Source: Mytilus galloprovincialis
Taxonomy: Eukaryota; Mollusca; Bivalvia; Mytilida; Mytilidae
DNA length: 64,000 nucleotides
Assembly: GCF_965363235.1 (NCBI RefSeq)
Contig: NC_134846.1
Location: forward strand, 32,994,218 to 33,058,217
Direction: 5' to 3'
How positions within the stretch are numbered: position 1 is the stretch's first letter; each line of letters opens with the position of its first letter. Shown piece after piece: positions 22,322 to 33,162 of the stretch. The notes beneath the pieces are model-generated. The model was not told where the DNA came from. It made no database searches and was given only the letters and a program-made list of their open reading frames with translations. A program made the translations under genes and the position numbers.

Positions 22322-22732
22322 AACGTCTTTACATTACAGGTTGCAACACCTTGCCAAATTATTGGGTTCCTATAAATTTTTGTTAAATTATGTCATTGTG
22401 CTTTCCCATAGGGTTTTATGCAGAACAATTACCGGAAATCTATTATCATGGTAGTTTTCAAAAACAATATCAAAATCGAATTCCAATCTAACATGATCTA
22501 ACTGAACAAATAAGTTATTCACATTAATAAAGTTTGAGACATTGAAGGCTAAATAAGTTTTCATATTTCATATTCTTGCGTTTCTTATTGTAATCAGACG
22601 GTCATTGTAGAGTTTACAAAGTAATTTAATATTAAGGCAAAAATTAATATACAGTTTCATTGGTGAAATTAAGATTGCAATACAAATAAAGGATTCTCAT
22701 ATGATCATGACTTTTGTTTGACGTAAAATGAG

Positions 22733-22740
22733 CAAACCCA

Positions 22741-22791
<51 letters not shown>

Positions 22792-22833
22792 CAAACCACT
22801 CAATCAATCAATCAATTAACCAAACAATTGATC
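22733..22833 (+). repeat. (AATC)n microsatellite
   Basis: AATCAATCAATC runs with a few interruptions (ACCAATC, AACAAACCACTC), then decays into ATTAACC and AATAAATTAATT. Confidence 0.95.
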
Positions 22834-22844
22834 AATAAATTAAT

Positions 22845-22990
22845 TAATAAAATTGAGAATGGAAATAAAAAATGTGTCAAAGAGACAACAGCCCAACCAA
22901 AGAGCAGAAAACACAAAAAAAAACTATCGAATAGACCAATAGGTTTTCAACACAACGAGAAAATCGTGTAACCAGAGCGGGCTTCAGCTG
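22845..22990 (+). repeat. Mussel repeat GAGAATGGAAAT..TGTGTCAAAGAGACAAC (family M2)
   Basis: AATTGAGAATGGAAATAAAA, AATGTGTCAAAGAGACAACA, GCCCAACCAAAGAGCAGAAA and GGGCTTCAGCTGGTCCCTAA appear in order. Other copies are at 56763-56915 (same orientation), 50205-50335 (partial) and 32520-32755 (reversed). Confidence 0.8.
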
Positions 22991-23222
22991 GTCCCTAAAT
23001 AAAAATATATACAAGTTATGTGAAAATGGACGTCACACTAAACTACATGCATAAACATGTTCTTGGATTAATTTGCACTGATAAGTGCAAATTGGAACCA
23101 CACTTTTTTTAATCGTAGAATCATCAAATTTTATAATTATGTACCTCTGGGGGTAGGTAACACAATACCAATTTTTTTTTTGGCTCGCCTGGTTCGGCAA
23201 CTGGAGTCAAAACAGTGACAAA

Positions 23223-23420
23223 ATCCTGTAGGATATGTTTTTCTTGCATAGGATTGTTAAAAATTCTATAGGATTTCGAGAAATTCTGTAGGATTAAATC
23301 ATCATCCCATACATGTAGGATATTTTTTTTATCCTAAGGGATTATAAATTCCTTAGGATTTAAATATCCTATAGGATATATTTTCTTCCTTAGGAGTAAA
23401 TAAATTCCTTGGGGAAAAAA
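23223..23420. repeat. Cluster of AATCCTATAGGATT-like palindromic words
   Basis: ATCCTGTAGGATAT, TTCTATAGGATTT, TTCTGTAGGATTAA, TTATCCTAAGGGATTA, TTCCTTAGGATTTAA, ATCCTATAGGATAT and TTCCTTAGGAG occur within 200 bp at irregular spacing. The layout resembles the CCATGG cluster at 52770-52935, with a different core. Confidence 0.8.
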
Positions 23421-23461
23421 AAGCGTTTCCTATCGGATACATGTATTCACACTCTGTGAAC

Positions 23462-24494
23462 ATGGTACGAAGACGAATATCGAAGGCTCAAAGATGACAG
23501 ATTATCGGTATGCAGTCATCAGGGTTATCTTATAAAGTTATTGAACGTCAGATGAACTACCATTATATTGTAGTCAGTAGGTTTGTGCGGAAACACATCC
23601 AAATTAATAACGTAAAAGACTTGCCAAGATCCGATAGACCATTGGTAATATCGCAGCGTGAAGTCAGGGCACTGCAACGCCTGGTTAGACGAATGCCATT
23701 TGTAACACGTTCTGTTCTTAAAAAAGGATGGTTACCTCATATACAGCTATCAACCAGAACCTTGATGAACCAGTTGAAATCAGCAGGACTGGAGTTAAAA
23801 AGGGTAACAAGGAGTCCCATGTTAACTGACCGACATCAACAACTGCGTTTGTCATGTTGCTTAGCTCGTCGTGGTTGGAACTTGAGGAACTGACGCGAGA
23901 TTCATTGGTCAGACGAGAGCCGGTTTCTTCTGCATGTAGCAGATGGAAGATTGAGAGTTTGGAGACATAAAAAAACAGCATATACCCCTAACATAAAAGC
24001 AACTGTCCCTTACGATGGAGGCTCTACAATGTATCTGTGATGGTATGGGGATGCATCTCTCATGACTGCAAATTGGACTTGGTCACTAAAAGAGGAAACC
24101 TTGATGGTGATCAATACATCAGAGAAATTCTTCGGGCAATAGTTGTACTTCATTTTGATAACCACCCATTAGCTGCAAGACCTGTGTTTATAGATGACTA
24201 CGCTAGGCCGCGTCGTTCAATGGCGGTTACCGCATTTCTGCAAGAGGAAGCAGTAACTGCTCTGCAATGGCTTGCCATGAGCTTTGATTTAAATTGATAG
24301 AGCATATTTTGGACACTATAGGCCGTCGGGTATAGGCAGCCGAACCACCTGTACCAAAATTACGTCACTTGGAAGCAGCGTTGCACCGGGAATGGTGACA
24401 AATACCACAGCAGGATATCCGACAACTAACTGGATGGATGAGACGCAGGGTTGAGGCCTGCATCCAACCACGTGATGGATTCACCCGATATTGA
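23462..24494 (+). pseudogene. Tc1-type (DD34E) transposase relic
   Basis: From ATG at 23462 the frame reads MVRRRISKAQR, stop, QIIGMQSSGLSYKVIERQMN, an N-terminal helix-turn-helix pair of Tc1 transposases. It continues through RLVRRM to a TGA at 23891, and on in frame to IHWSDESRFLLH, which carries the first catalytic Asp. After a frameshift near 24030 it reads VWGCISHDCKLDLVTKRGNL and FIDDYARPRRS; the usual motif is DNARPH, so the second Asp is kept in a mutated motif. A second frameshift near 24295 precedes IEHILDTIGRRV, with the third acidic residue (Glu). It ends RDGFTRY then TGA at 24492. The length, about 344 codons, is normal for Tc1. The copy is inactive by two stops, two frameshifts and a later in-frame TGA near 24399. 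I did not find matching terminal inverted repeats. Confidence 0.9.
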
Positions 24495-24499
24495 ATACT

Positions 24500-26520
24500 G
24501 AACTATGGATAACGTGAACAGACTTACAATGGATGTTTTTAAAGTGAAATGACATAAGTATCATGCAAAACGAACTCAGAAGGTCCATACTTAAAATGGA
24601 CACGTTTTAGTGTTTAAACTGGACTTGTGGTTCTCTGACAATCTATTCATTAAATTATCATTTTTGTTGCAATTTGTTGTGTATTTCCTAAAGCTTATGT
24701 TATGTTCTTACAGTCTGCATTACTAATTTTTGCACCAATTGTCCCAGGATCCCATGTCCCTTATCTCAATATTCGTCAATTTGAAAAAAACGTGGGGGTG
24801 CTTAACTTTTTTCTTTGTGTATATATTGTTATTCTATGTTTATTATTGCCATTTTCGTAGTTACTTCTGTTACCTATTCTAACATCAGACTCTGACTTCT
24901 TTAAAATTGAGTTTGCTCATGTTTTATGCAGTGTGGTTGATTCCTCATTTGCTAAAGGAATAGGGGCAGGTTGAGATATCAAAAGTCAAAAATTACATTG
25001 TATCGCCGTCCCAAAGCAGAAACCATTGTTGACATCGTGTGCTTTTGTTAGTTTTTTCAATTTAAATGAGTTCAAAAGCGTATTTTGGTGTTTAGTGTAG
25101 CAATTTCAATGAACTAGTATACATTATAGTTAAGTGACCAAAAGAGGCCCGCCTTCATGTGCGAGAGAGAGGACCAATTTTGAACTCACCAGGACACTTG
25201 TACTCAACCCTGTTGTTTTACTGAGACAAGAGTACTGTGACACCATCTAAACCCAAACTGTGAAAAAAATCAGAAACATTTTCAAACAACACATGGTGTA
25301 ATGGCGGGCTAAGAATTCCACCAGCTCTATATTGAAAGTAATTGCAAGACGGAAATATGCGTCCAACAACAGATCTATCACATACACTACAATTACATAA
25401 ACAAAAACAAAAATCTTTGAAAATCGTTTATAATTGTTTTTTTCTTTTTATTAAGTATAGGTAGCATTCGATTTAAATTTATTTTAAGGTTGACTTGTCT
25501 CAATAATTTTTCCAGTTACTATATTTCTTCGAATTTGTCCTCAATATGCATGTAGTATTTGCAACTGAATATTTACAAATCCTTCAACAGAATTTGATAA
25601 AAATAAAAAAAAAAAAAAAAAAAAATAGATGTTCTGAAGAGAGTGTGCTGTTCACTTAGTTCTATGTGCATCTCCCACAACAGACACATCAACACGTTAA
25701 GGTTAGACTCACCAGAATATTATTCATGACTTTAAACATTTGGGTTTTTTTCAAATTATTATTGCTGATAATTTCACAAAATAAATGTATGTACTTGTTA
25801 ATTATCAGTTTATACAGATAGAGAGTCACAATTTAAACTATATGTTGAAAATAAAAGGGAAATCAAATAGTGATATAAATTGCACACATTCAACATAATT
25901 CTGTACATAATAGAAACGGTTATACGAAATTTTCTTACATATTGTAAGGGTAAATACAAAAATGATTTGGTTTATTACTGTTAAGATAATGATTACACGC
26001 ACATATTATAAGAATAACGTCTCACCAACTATAGCATTATAATTGTAATTCATGGTTGATTGCTGGAAGGACTCATTTAAAAATGTACATGCACGCTGTG
26101 ATTACATGTAGTAGTAGTTTTTCAACTTCATAAAAAATCTGCATAGCCGCATTTGCTTTGTACACATCATAAATTTATTTCCAGTTTTTTTTTGTCATTA
26201 TTTTTCTTTGCTTGCGATAGAAGGGGCCGGTACGTCTAAACACTGCTAAGATCTCCTTTAGTGTGCTAAAGACTTATGATATGCCACTACATGCACTAAG
26301 GATTAGAAGGTATGCTAGTACGTGTAAATTGTTTTCATATTAGTGTAAAGATTAATATTCAATACATAATTTTCAAATTTTACAAGTACACACCCGTGAC
26401 TGAATTAAAGTATATAACTATGCCTAAGCCTTATTTTAGTAATTGGTATTGTCATCTGATAAAGTCATGTCGATTATAAGATACACAGTTTTCTCTGCTT
26501 TCAAATCTTTCTGTTTGAAC
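24500..26520. other. Intergenic sequence, nothing recognised
   Basis: AT-rich sequence with a poly-A run near 25609-25625. Short frames have no recognisable content. The reverse-transcribed look of 24880-25020 is only an impression and I do not call it. Confidence 0.4.
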
Positions 26521-26532
26521 ACGTCGACCTGG

Positions 26533-26948
26533 AACTTATCAATTATTTGTAATATTAATTATTTGGAAAACAAAAGGTCCTGGCTATCCAGGAATGGAGT
26601 ATTTTGTAATCAACAGCATTGTCCTATATCAGTTATCTTAGAAAGTCTTGCTGATTGCTGAATAAAACTACAATAGGGAACAATTTGACAATGATTGAAT
26701 TTAGTGGTGTCAGCCCTTTGATTATGACCCGTGTATGTAGCAAAATCCTAAATACACCGTTTGGTGGTGCGCCTGTCAAATGCGGAACGTACAGATAAGG
26801 TAATATGTAACAGGTGAATATACTATTGGTATCGGTATCGGATTCGACCCAGAACTTGTTAATTATTGGCAATATTAATTATGTATAAAACAAAAGGGTC
26901 AGGAGTGGTGTAATTTTTAATCTACACCATTGTCCTATATTAGCTATA
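26533..26948 (+). repeat. Direct repeat of about 100 bp, period about 315 bp
   Basis: 26533-26640 (GGAACTTATCAATTATTTGT, AATATTAATTA, AACAAAAGGTCCTGG, CAGCATTGTCCTATATCAGT) matches 26850-26948 (AGAACTTGTTAATTATTGGC, AATATTAATTA, AACAAAAGGGTCAGG, CACCATTGTCCTATATTAGC). Divergence is about 20 percent. These could be long terminal repeats of a very small element or a local duplication. Confidence 0.6.
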
Positions 26949-27493
26949 TATAGAGTTGAATTCTTTGATTTGTCGTTTTTACCCGATGACGGCTGATAAA
27001 TTGGACCTCGTTATTTTAGTATTATAGATAGAAAAAGAACAACAAATAAATGAGTAACTGGACAATATTTAGTAACGTGACGAAAATCAGTGAACGGTTG
27101 ATACGAGCCAACTGACTTAACAACTGACGAAAAAATCATTTTGTAAAAAGTTGACGACTATTAAAAATAAATATAGGTCATAGAACGTTCTTCAACACGG
27201 AGCCTTGGCTATTTAGAGCCTTACAATGACTAGTGTACAACCGTTGAAACAGTAAGACCAACGGTCTTATCTATACGAAAAACGAGAAACACTTATCAAC
27301 TTTATACATTTGTATTAGCAAACGACAACCACTGAACTACAGGTTCCTGACTTAGGACAGTGGGTTTATATGTTCAAAAGCCTTAATATACTGTAACGAA
27401 TAACTCCCGAGACTTAAGTTACAAAGTTCTTAATAGAGCTTTCTTACAAATTGACGAAAGGTTCGAACGAACGTAAAGCATTGGTGGTAAGCG

Positions 27494-27774
27494 GATGGTC
27501 GTAACTTAAAGTTACGACCATCCGAAAATGGGAGACAACTCTAGGGATACATTTTTCTTTTCCGATTTTCGTGCAGTAAAAGATTTATTTGAGCCAAACC
27601 GCTTGTCTCATACATTCTAATCGTCAGTGCGTTGACATTAAAACAAAATTTGATACATAAAAACATTCGAACTTTCGTAAAATAGTCATTCAATAATTCG
27701 AGAATGATGGTCGTAACTAAAACAACAAAAATGTTCAGGATGGTCGTAACTTAAAAATTGTGATGGTCGTAACT
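27494..27774. repeat. Repeated GATGGTCGTAACT motif, four direct and one inverted
   Basis: GATGGTCGTAACT occurs at 27494, 27706, 27739 and 27762. The inverted copy AGTTACGACCATC completes a 31 bp perfect palindrome at 27493-27523 (GGATGGTCGTAACTTAAA and its complement). No coding sequence is attached. Confidence 0.9.
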
Positions 27775-28583
27775 CTTAATTACATAATTAAATAGGACCG
27801 AATAAGACAAGTCAAGAGTTTTAAACGTGTCTTTCATTATATGAATATATTTGTGAAGTTGATTTCACAAAATGGTAAACTAAAAGGGGTGAAGAGAGGG
27901 GTACATGAAAGTGCGAGAGGAAAGAAAATTGGAACTAATCGGGAAAAAAAAACAATACAAAATGCAATAAATAGGCACTGTTACTTAAAATATGATGTAT
28001 AAGATTAACTAAGAGGCAAATATAAAGTTATAAGCGGTTTAATTCAATGACAGTATAAATTTCTCAAAAGTGGAGAATTCATTTTAAAACAAGAAACAAA
28101 GCTCTGGTTATGATCATTCTTGGTTACAAATTAAGAAAATTATTTTTAACAAATTTGACATCACATGACGTAACAGTATCCTGATTTATTTTCTTTATAT
28201 TTTGCATGTGTTGAAAAGATAAACTTTTTAAAAACTAGTATGTACCTACTAGGTGGAATTTAAAGAAAAATCTACAATTTTGAATTGACACTTTAAGTCG
28301 AAAGAGCATAAGTAAGGAATCAAATTATGTTATGGGGGTCGTAATCGAATTAAAGAACATACATGTACGCCTTATTCTTAGCCTGGATTTTGAGAAGTCG
28401 TATTGTTATTTGGTAGTCAAGCTGATTATAAGGTGCAATGTCGAAGTTCAGGTATAATTATTACCCGTGGTTTTAGAAAATTCTGAATACGCCTATTGGT
28501 ACATTTTGTACCATGCTATCCGCTATACATCTTTGTCTTTCTTATGGAAAATACCATGAACCCTGGACCACAGGGTTTTTTTT

Positions 28584-28910
28584 CCAATTCATAAAGGGAA
28601 CGATGCATCTGATCTTAATCACTATCGAGGAATTACAGTTACTGATTCATTGGAAAAGCTTTTTAATAAGATGCTTAATACACGTCTTTGTAAATTCTTA
28701 GATAAATATCATATCATTTATGATAGCCAAATTGGGTTTACCGAAAAAAAAAACACAACCATCTGACCATATGACAGTTCATTCTAAAAACTATTACTGA
28801 TAAGTATTGTAATACAAAAGAAGGTATCTAGAGTGTTTGCCTGCTTTCCAGAAGGCTTTTGATACTGTCATTCATTTTGTTAGAACACCCCTTATTCAAG
28901 AATGGTACAG
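28584..28910 (+). pseudogene. LINE reverse transcriptase fragment
   Basis: From 28584 the frame reads PIHKGNDASDLNHYRGITVT, then LEKLFNKMLNTRLCKFLDKY, HIIYDSQIGF and TEKKNTT, ending in a stop after an A-run. This is the start of the RVT_1 domain of non-LTR retrotransposons: the YRGIT block, the LEK(L/V) helix and the QIGF block in their usual order and spacing. After frame changes TKEG, FACFPEGF and DTVIHFV, then TPLIQEW near 28890 resemble the FACFVDFKKAFDTV stretch; the first catalytic Asp of that block is not preserved as read (FPEGF). It covers about 110 of some 250 residues, with no endonuclease domain and no 3' end. Confidence 0.8.
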
Positions 28911-29035
28911 TTTAAATCGGGGTATATAAGCAGGAGAGATTCCTAGCTCAGGGTCGATTGTCATACGTTTGAAGACGAAGACCTGAAGTACGGTACGTAT
29001 TTTTTCGAAATCACTGTCTCTTATATATTAGATAT

Positions 29036-29411
29036 TGTGTTAATATTAATAAGTGTAATAAAGAACAGGTTGGTGACTGTTATTACTACAGACTTGTACG
29101 TTTACAATCTGAGCCGTATTGTACCGTATAGGACAAGTGTGATTCTGTGTGACCACCTTGTAAAGTACATAATTGTACCAACGGAAAAAAGACAAGTGTG
29201 TAAATTTGTAAGGTGCATTATTGTACCAGGAGGACAAGTTTGTTCCTGACCCAGGACAAATTTGATATAGTATAAATGTGTACCAGTTGTATATATGTGC
29301 AGTAGAATAGTTAGATATAGTTTATTAGAGACCGCAAAGAGCAGTTGTATATATTTTGGTTCATTGACGTTAATATTTGAATAAAGATTATTTGTTATAT
29401 ATTCTGTAAAT
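29036..29411 (+). mobile_element. Possible solo LTR
   Basis: The block starts at a TGT (TGTTAATATTAATAAGTG) and ends at an ACA (AAATAGAACA) before TTTTGGATCCAGTATC. It holds TATAAA-like words near 29268 and TGAATAAAG at 29376, followed by a T-rich stretch, the usual order for U3-R-U5. Inside, TTGTACC followed by GGACAAG- or AGACAAGTGTG-type words is repeated three times (29118, 29173, 29221). A TATATAAGC box also lies upstream at 28922. No internal retrotransposon genes are adjacent and no target duplication was found, so another repeat type is possible. Confidence 0.3.
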
Positions 29412-29495
29412 AGAACATTTTGGATCCAGTATCAAACTGGTAACGGACTCATTCTAGATAGAAATAGACACGCTTACCCTGTGTACACGTTACAG

Positions 29496-29846
29496 TTAGT
29501 TGCACGCCAGAAGAACGCTAAGCAATTGTTAAACGCGCGTTGCATAAGTTTGAAGAACGCCATCATAAAGTCGAACGATTTTGAAGCGTATACAACGTGC
29601 CCTTAACGTGTCTCAAACTCATCTGTTGCGTTTTCAACGCCCTTGTAGCGTGTATATTATGTGCATGTAGCGTATAGGTATACGCTTGACACACGCTTGA
29701 GCTGAATGAAATTGTTATGCTCCATACAAATTTCCTGGAGTAAAAGCGTTCACCAAGCGTAACTATACCTTTGCATTTCGACGTACTTCAAACTTATGCA
29801 ACGCGCGTTTAACGCTTGCTAAAGCGTTCCTCTGGCGTGCAACTAA
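29496..29846. mobile_element. 351 bp MITE with long CpG-rich terminal inverted repeats
   Basis: The left end TTAGTTGCACGCCAGAAGAA continues to AAACGCGCGTTGCATAAGTT, then TGAAG. The reverse complement of the right end reads TTAGTTGCACGCCAGAGGAA, then AAACGCGCGTTGCATAAGTT, then TGAAG. The arms are about 65 nt with few mismatches. The interior is rich in AAGCGT/ACGCTT words. There is no open frame of note. TTA/TAA forms the outermost base pairs. Confidence 0.85.
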
Positions 29847-30609
29847 TGTATACGGACTTGTAGGTAGTTGTCTCATTGACATCATACTACATCTTCTTTT
29901 TAATATTTGATATCTTATCGCCGACCACGTTCAGTCTGCTAAAATTGCATGCATGATTAATTTTAAGGTAATCCGCCGTAATTAAAGCGGCACATTTGAT
30001 TCCTTGTTTCATTGCTTGAAGTATTATTTCTTACATCTGCATGGTCAAATGGCCTATTTTTTAAAAAATATATTTTAGATTTAGATTTCAGTTTTAGTTT
30101 TTTTCCTTCATATTGAATATCAGTCACACACAGACGAAAAGGATCCAGAGGTTATGTGACCTCCTTGTTCAAATAATAAGTAAATAACATTGCAATATTC
30201 AAACAAAGAAAATAACTTTAAATTTGCAATTTAAATGAAAATAAAAACGGAAATATACTTTCATAATTAATTTTAACGTTATTTTCAATAAACAATTATT
30301 TGTTTTTGAAAAATCTTCGTTTTTTACCTCTATTCGAGGACGTATTTTAGATTATGTATACAAGCCCTTGGTCTATCCTAGACCTAAAATTTCAAGAAAG
30401 TGCAAGAAAGACTTCCTTTTAATTTCAGTATGAAAAAAAAAATAGCCTGCTTTGTACATCATGTACATATTCCCTAGACTCATAATTTTTAATAAAATGA
30501 TAGTAATACTACTTTTATAGATTTTCGTTAACAAATCTCGTTTCGAATATAAATCGTATTGTTTACATGAAATCTTATCTCATATCTAAACACAGCTGGT
30601 TTCGGTGTC

Positions 30610-30724
30610 TTCCCGATTGTCCCACTTTTTGAAATTACAGGTAAAAAAGTAATGAAATTTTGTGGGACAATCGGGAATAAGTTTGTGGGACAATTGGGAA
30701 GTTTAAATGAGGGACAATCGGGAA
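30610..30724. repeat. GGGACAATCGGGAA motif, three direct and one inverted
   Basis: TTCCCGATTGTCCCA at 30610-30624 is the reverse complement of TGGGACAATCGGGAA at 30663-30677. Further copies are TGGGACAATTGGGAA at 30686 and GGGACAATCGGGAA at 30711. The set can fold several ways. Confidence 0.85.
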
Positions 30725-30904
30725 TTGTTTTGATAGTGATTATTTTGTTTTTATAGTATGAAGCAGTTTGTTACAGGTTACTAATCAATGTAACTTATAA
30801 AAAATATTGAGAAAAAAAAAAGGAACAAATAATAATATTTATATATTTTAGTCTTAAACGCATAGTTTAAAAATAGTTATTATTGACTTTGAACTAGCTG
30901 TCAG

Positions 30905-31105
30905 TATAATTGCCAGTACTCTCAGGTTTGTACCTGCCTGTTCTAAGTCAGATGCCTGTAATTCAGTGGTTGTAGTTTGTTGCTGTGTAACATATTTGCT
31001 AATTATTGAAGTCCGTATAGTGACCTATAATTGTTTATTTCTGTATCATTTGGTCTCTAGTGGAGAGTTGTCTCATTGGCAATCATACAACATCATTACG
31101 GAAAA
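30905..31105 (+). repeat. M3 repeat, well-preserved copy
   Basis: CAGGTTTGTACCTGCCTGTT, TAAGTCAGATGCCTGTAATT, CAGTGGTTGTAGTTTGTTGC and TAGTGGAGAGTTGTCTCATT, followed by GGCAATCATACAACATCATT. This is the best local reference for the family. Confidence 0.8.
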
Positions 31106-31602
31106 GACAATAGGAATATTGGTAAAACAATCTCTAACAGTGATTATTTGAAAGGCAAATCTAGTAAAAATCTGGACAACAGCTTCGTTATCCATAACGA
31201 AAGTTGTTGATTCAGGTGAATCTAACATTGGGTATTAGCTTTCTTCAAAAGCTCAGAGAATGTTGCAAAAATGTCCTCTGCATGCAAGGAAGTATTCAAA
31301 TGCTAATTAAAGTAGCTTGCGTCATAATAAATTATGCATCCTCCCTATAGCAACTTTAAGATGCTAATGCTTATTCAACAGGTCAATTAAAAAGCTATTG
31401 CGCATGTAAATGCACGGTGGGCATGAAAAGAACAGATGTATTCCGAATAACATCTGGTGTACGAAAGACTACGGACATCGTCCAATATATATACTGCGTA
31501 AACCCCTGAATATTTTGTTGAAAAGCTGATTATCATCCGAAAATTGGAATTTATATTGTTGACTTTGAATGACGGACAAAAATTTCTGATCACGACATAA
31601 AT

Positions 31603-31858
31603 GGAGTGCATTTCTTTCTAACACAAACGATGCAAACGACTAAGCGCGAACATTTTTTGATCATTTTTTTCTAACAGACGTTTGCAAAATTTACATAAAC
31701 TTTGACAAACTATGCAATCTCTAAAGATGCGTCTACAGTTTGTCGTTCGTCGTTTTTTAGTGATTATACGATATATTTTTTCTACGTTTGTAAAAAATCT
31801 GTTAACCAACAACCTGACATGCATAATTGAAAGTTCAAACAGGGTCAGTAAAGACTTA
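31603..31858. repeat. Extra copy of the Harbinger left end
   Basis: GGAGTGCATTTCTTTCTAAC at 31604 and the following 150 bases (CACAAACGATGCAAACG, GCGTCTACAGTTTGTCGTTC) are repeated at 31859-32010 with a period of about 255 bp. The first copy ends with GCATAATTGAAAGTTCAAAC, a word also found at 34917 near the right end of the Harbinger element. It may be an internally deleted non-autonomous relative inserted next to the larger element. Confidence 0.55.
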
Positions 31859-32519
31859 GGGTGCATTTTTTTCTAACACAAACGATGCAAACGGCTAAGC
31901 GCGTACATGTTTTGATTATTTGCTTCTAAAATACGTTTGCAAAGTTTACACAAACTTTGACAAACTCTGCAAACGCTAAAGATGCGTCTACAGTTTGTCG
32001 TTCGTCGTTTGTTAGTACAAACGGTACATTTCTTTCTAACTCAACCTTGGTCTGCACGTGTTTTTTTCCCGCGGTTATTATAAAGGTGGATTGTGTCAAC
32101 AGAAAAGGAGGTCTGTATATTATTATTGGTGTTTCATTAACATGTGGTTCCTGTGAACATACAAACAACAAGCAAAAGTGATGAAAAGAAGATTACTGCC
32201 ATTTTTTGCAAAATGCAAAATAACAATATAAAAGTTCTATATTTACAGAGCATTAGTCTTCAGAAAGTCAAGAAGGAAATGAAGTTGCAAATGTACTTTT
32301 GTCTTTATCGTAAGTTTTAATGATAGTGTACTCTTGTGTTGAAAATACACAGCCTTTCCCCTTGTTCTTTAATATTGGCAATTTGGTGCTTGAACGATGA
32401 GTATTTTTCCATGCAGTGCTAGCAATTATTTCCTTAAAACAAGTTTATAATGTAAGATATTGGTTGAAACAAATATAAATATGGAGCATTTTTGCGCCTG
32501 TCCCAAGTCAGGAGCCTCT

Positions 32520-32755
32520 GGCCTTTGTTAGTCTTGTATTATTTTAATTTTAGTTTCTTGTGTACAATTTGGAAATTAGTATGGCGTTCATTATCACTGG
32601 ACTAGTATATATTTGTTTAGGGGCCAGCTGAAGGACGCCTCTGGGTGCGGGAATTTCTCGCTACATTGAAGACCTGTTGGTGACCCTCTGCTGTTGTTTT
32701 TTATTTGGTCGGGTTGTTGTCTCTTTGACACATTCCCCATTTCCATTCTCAATTT
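32520..32755 (-). repeat. M2 repeat, reversed copy
   Basis: GGGGCCAGCTGAAGGACGCC, TACATTGAAGACCTGTTGGT, GGTCGGGTTGTTGTCTCTTT and GACACATTCCCCATTTCCAT appear in order. This is the reverse complement of the copy at 56763-56915 and is longer on the far side (AAGTCAGGAGCCTCTGGCCT at 32506). Confidence 0.8.
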
Positions 32756-33162
32756 TATCAATTCAAGTACACCTTTTTGGGCGCACTCGACTCAAATGAT
32801 TCCTCATAAAGTTTTGGGTATTGTAAAGATTATTGTGACAATAAAAAAAAAAAACAACAAAAAAACACTGGAACATCGTAGAAAAACAAGCCAGTAATCT
32901 TTGTTTACAATTTTATAACGGAAACCTCTGTATTCAAGTGTGTGAATTTTCTACCAAAATCTTGGTTTTATTTGCCACAAAAAAAAATTTAAAAAAACAG
33001 AACAGAAAAAAGAAGAAATGAAAGATAAAAGACATAAAGAAAAGGCTGACCTGCTAAGAGCAATGGTAGAAGCTTTACAAAACAAAACATGAAAAGCTTT
33101 ACAAAACAAAACATGAATTTTAATATGATGCTTGTAATTAACATACAGTTAATTAAAAAATA

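Larger units (their letters stand above)
20398..22456. repeat. Inverted repeat pair about 2 kb apart enclosing nested MITEs
   Basis: 20398-20438 (ACTACCATAGATTTCCGGTA, ATTGTTCTGCATAAAACC) is the reverse complement of 22413-22456, with a 6 nt difference after ACTACCAT. The enclosed region contains AACCCAACCCTTACC-type blocks repeated near 20480-20600, 21090-21200 and 21230-21310, a MITE at 20621-21060, an M4 copy and a hairpin at 22085-22321. It may be a composite foldback element. Confidence 0.55.

Noticed and set aside
22733..22833. Regulatory array of AATC words
   Set aside because: It is a simple (AATC)n microsatellite.
23510..23893. Functional Tc1 transposase
   Set aside because: Stops at 23495 and 23891 and frameshifts near 24030 and 24295 break the gene.
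29037..29249. Frames open on both strands
   Set aside because: They result from threefold repetition of a 50 bp unit inside the LTR-like block and have no protein features.
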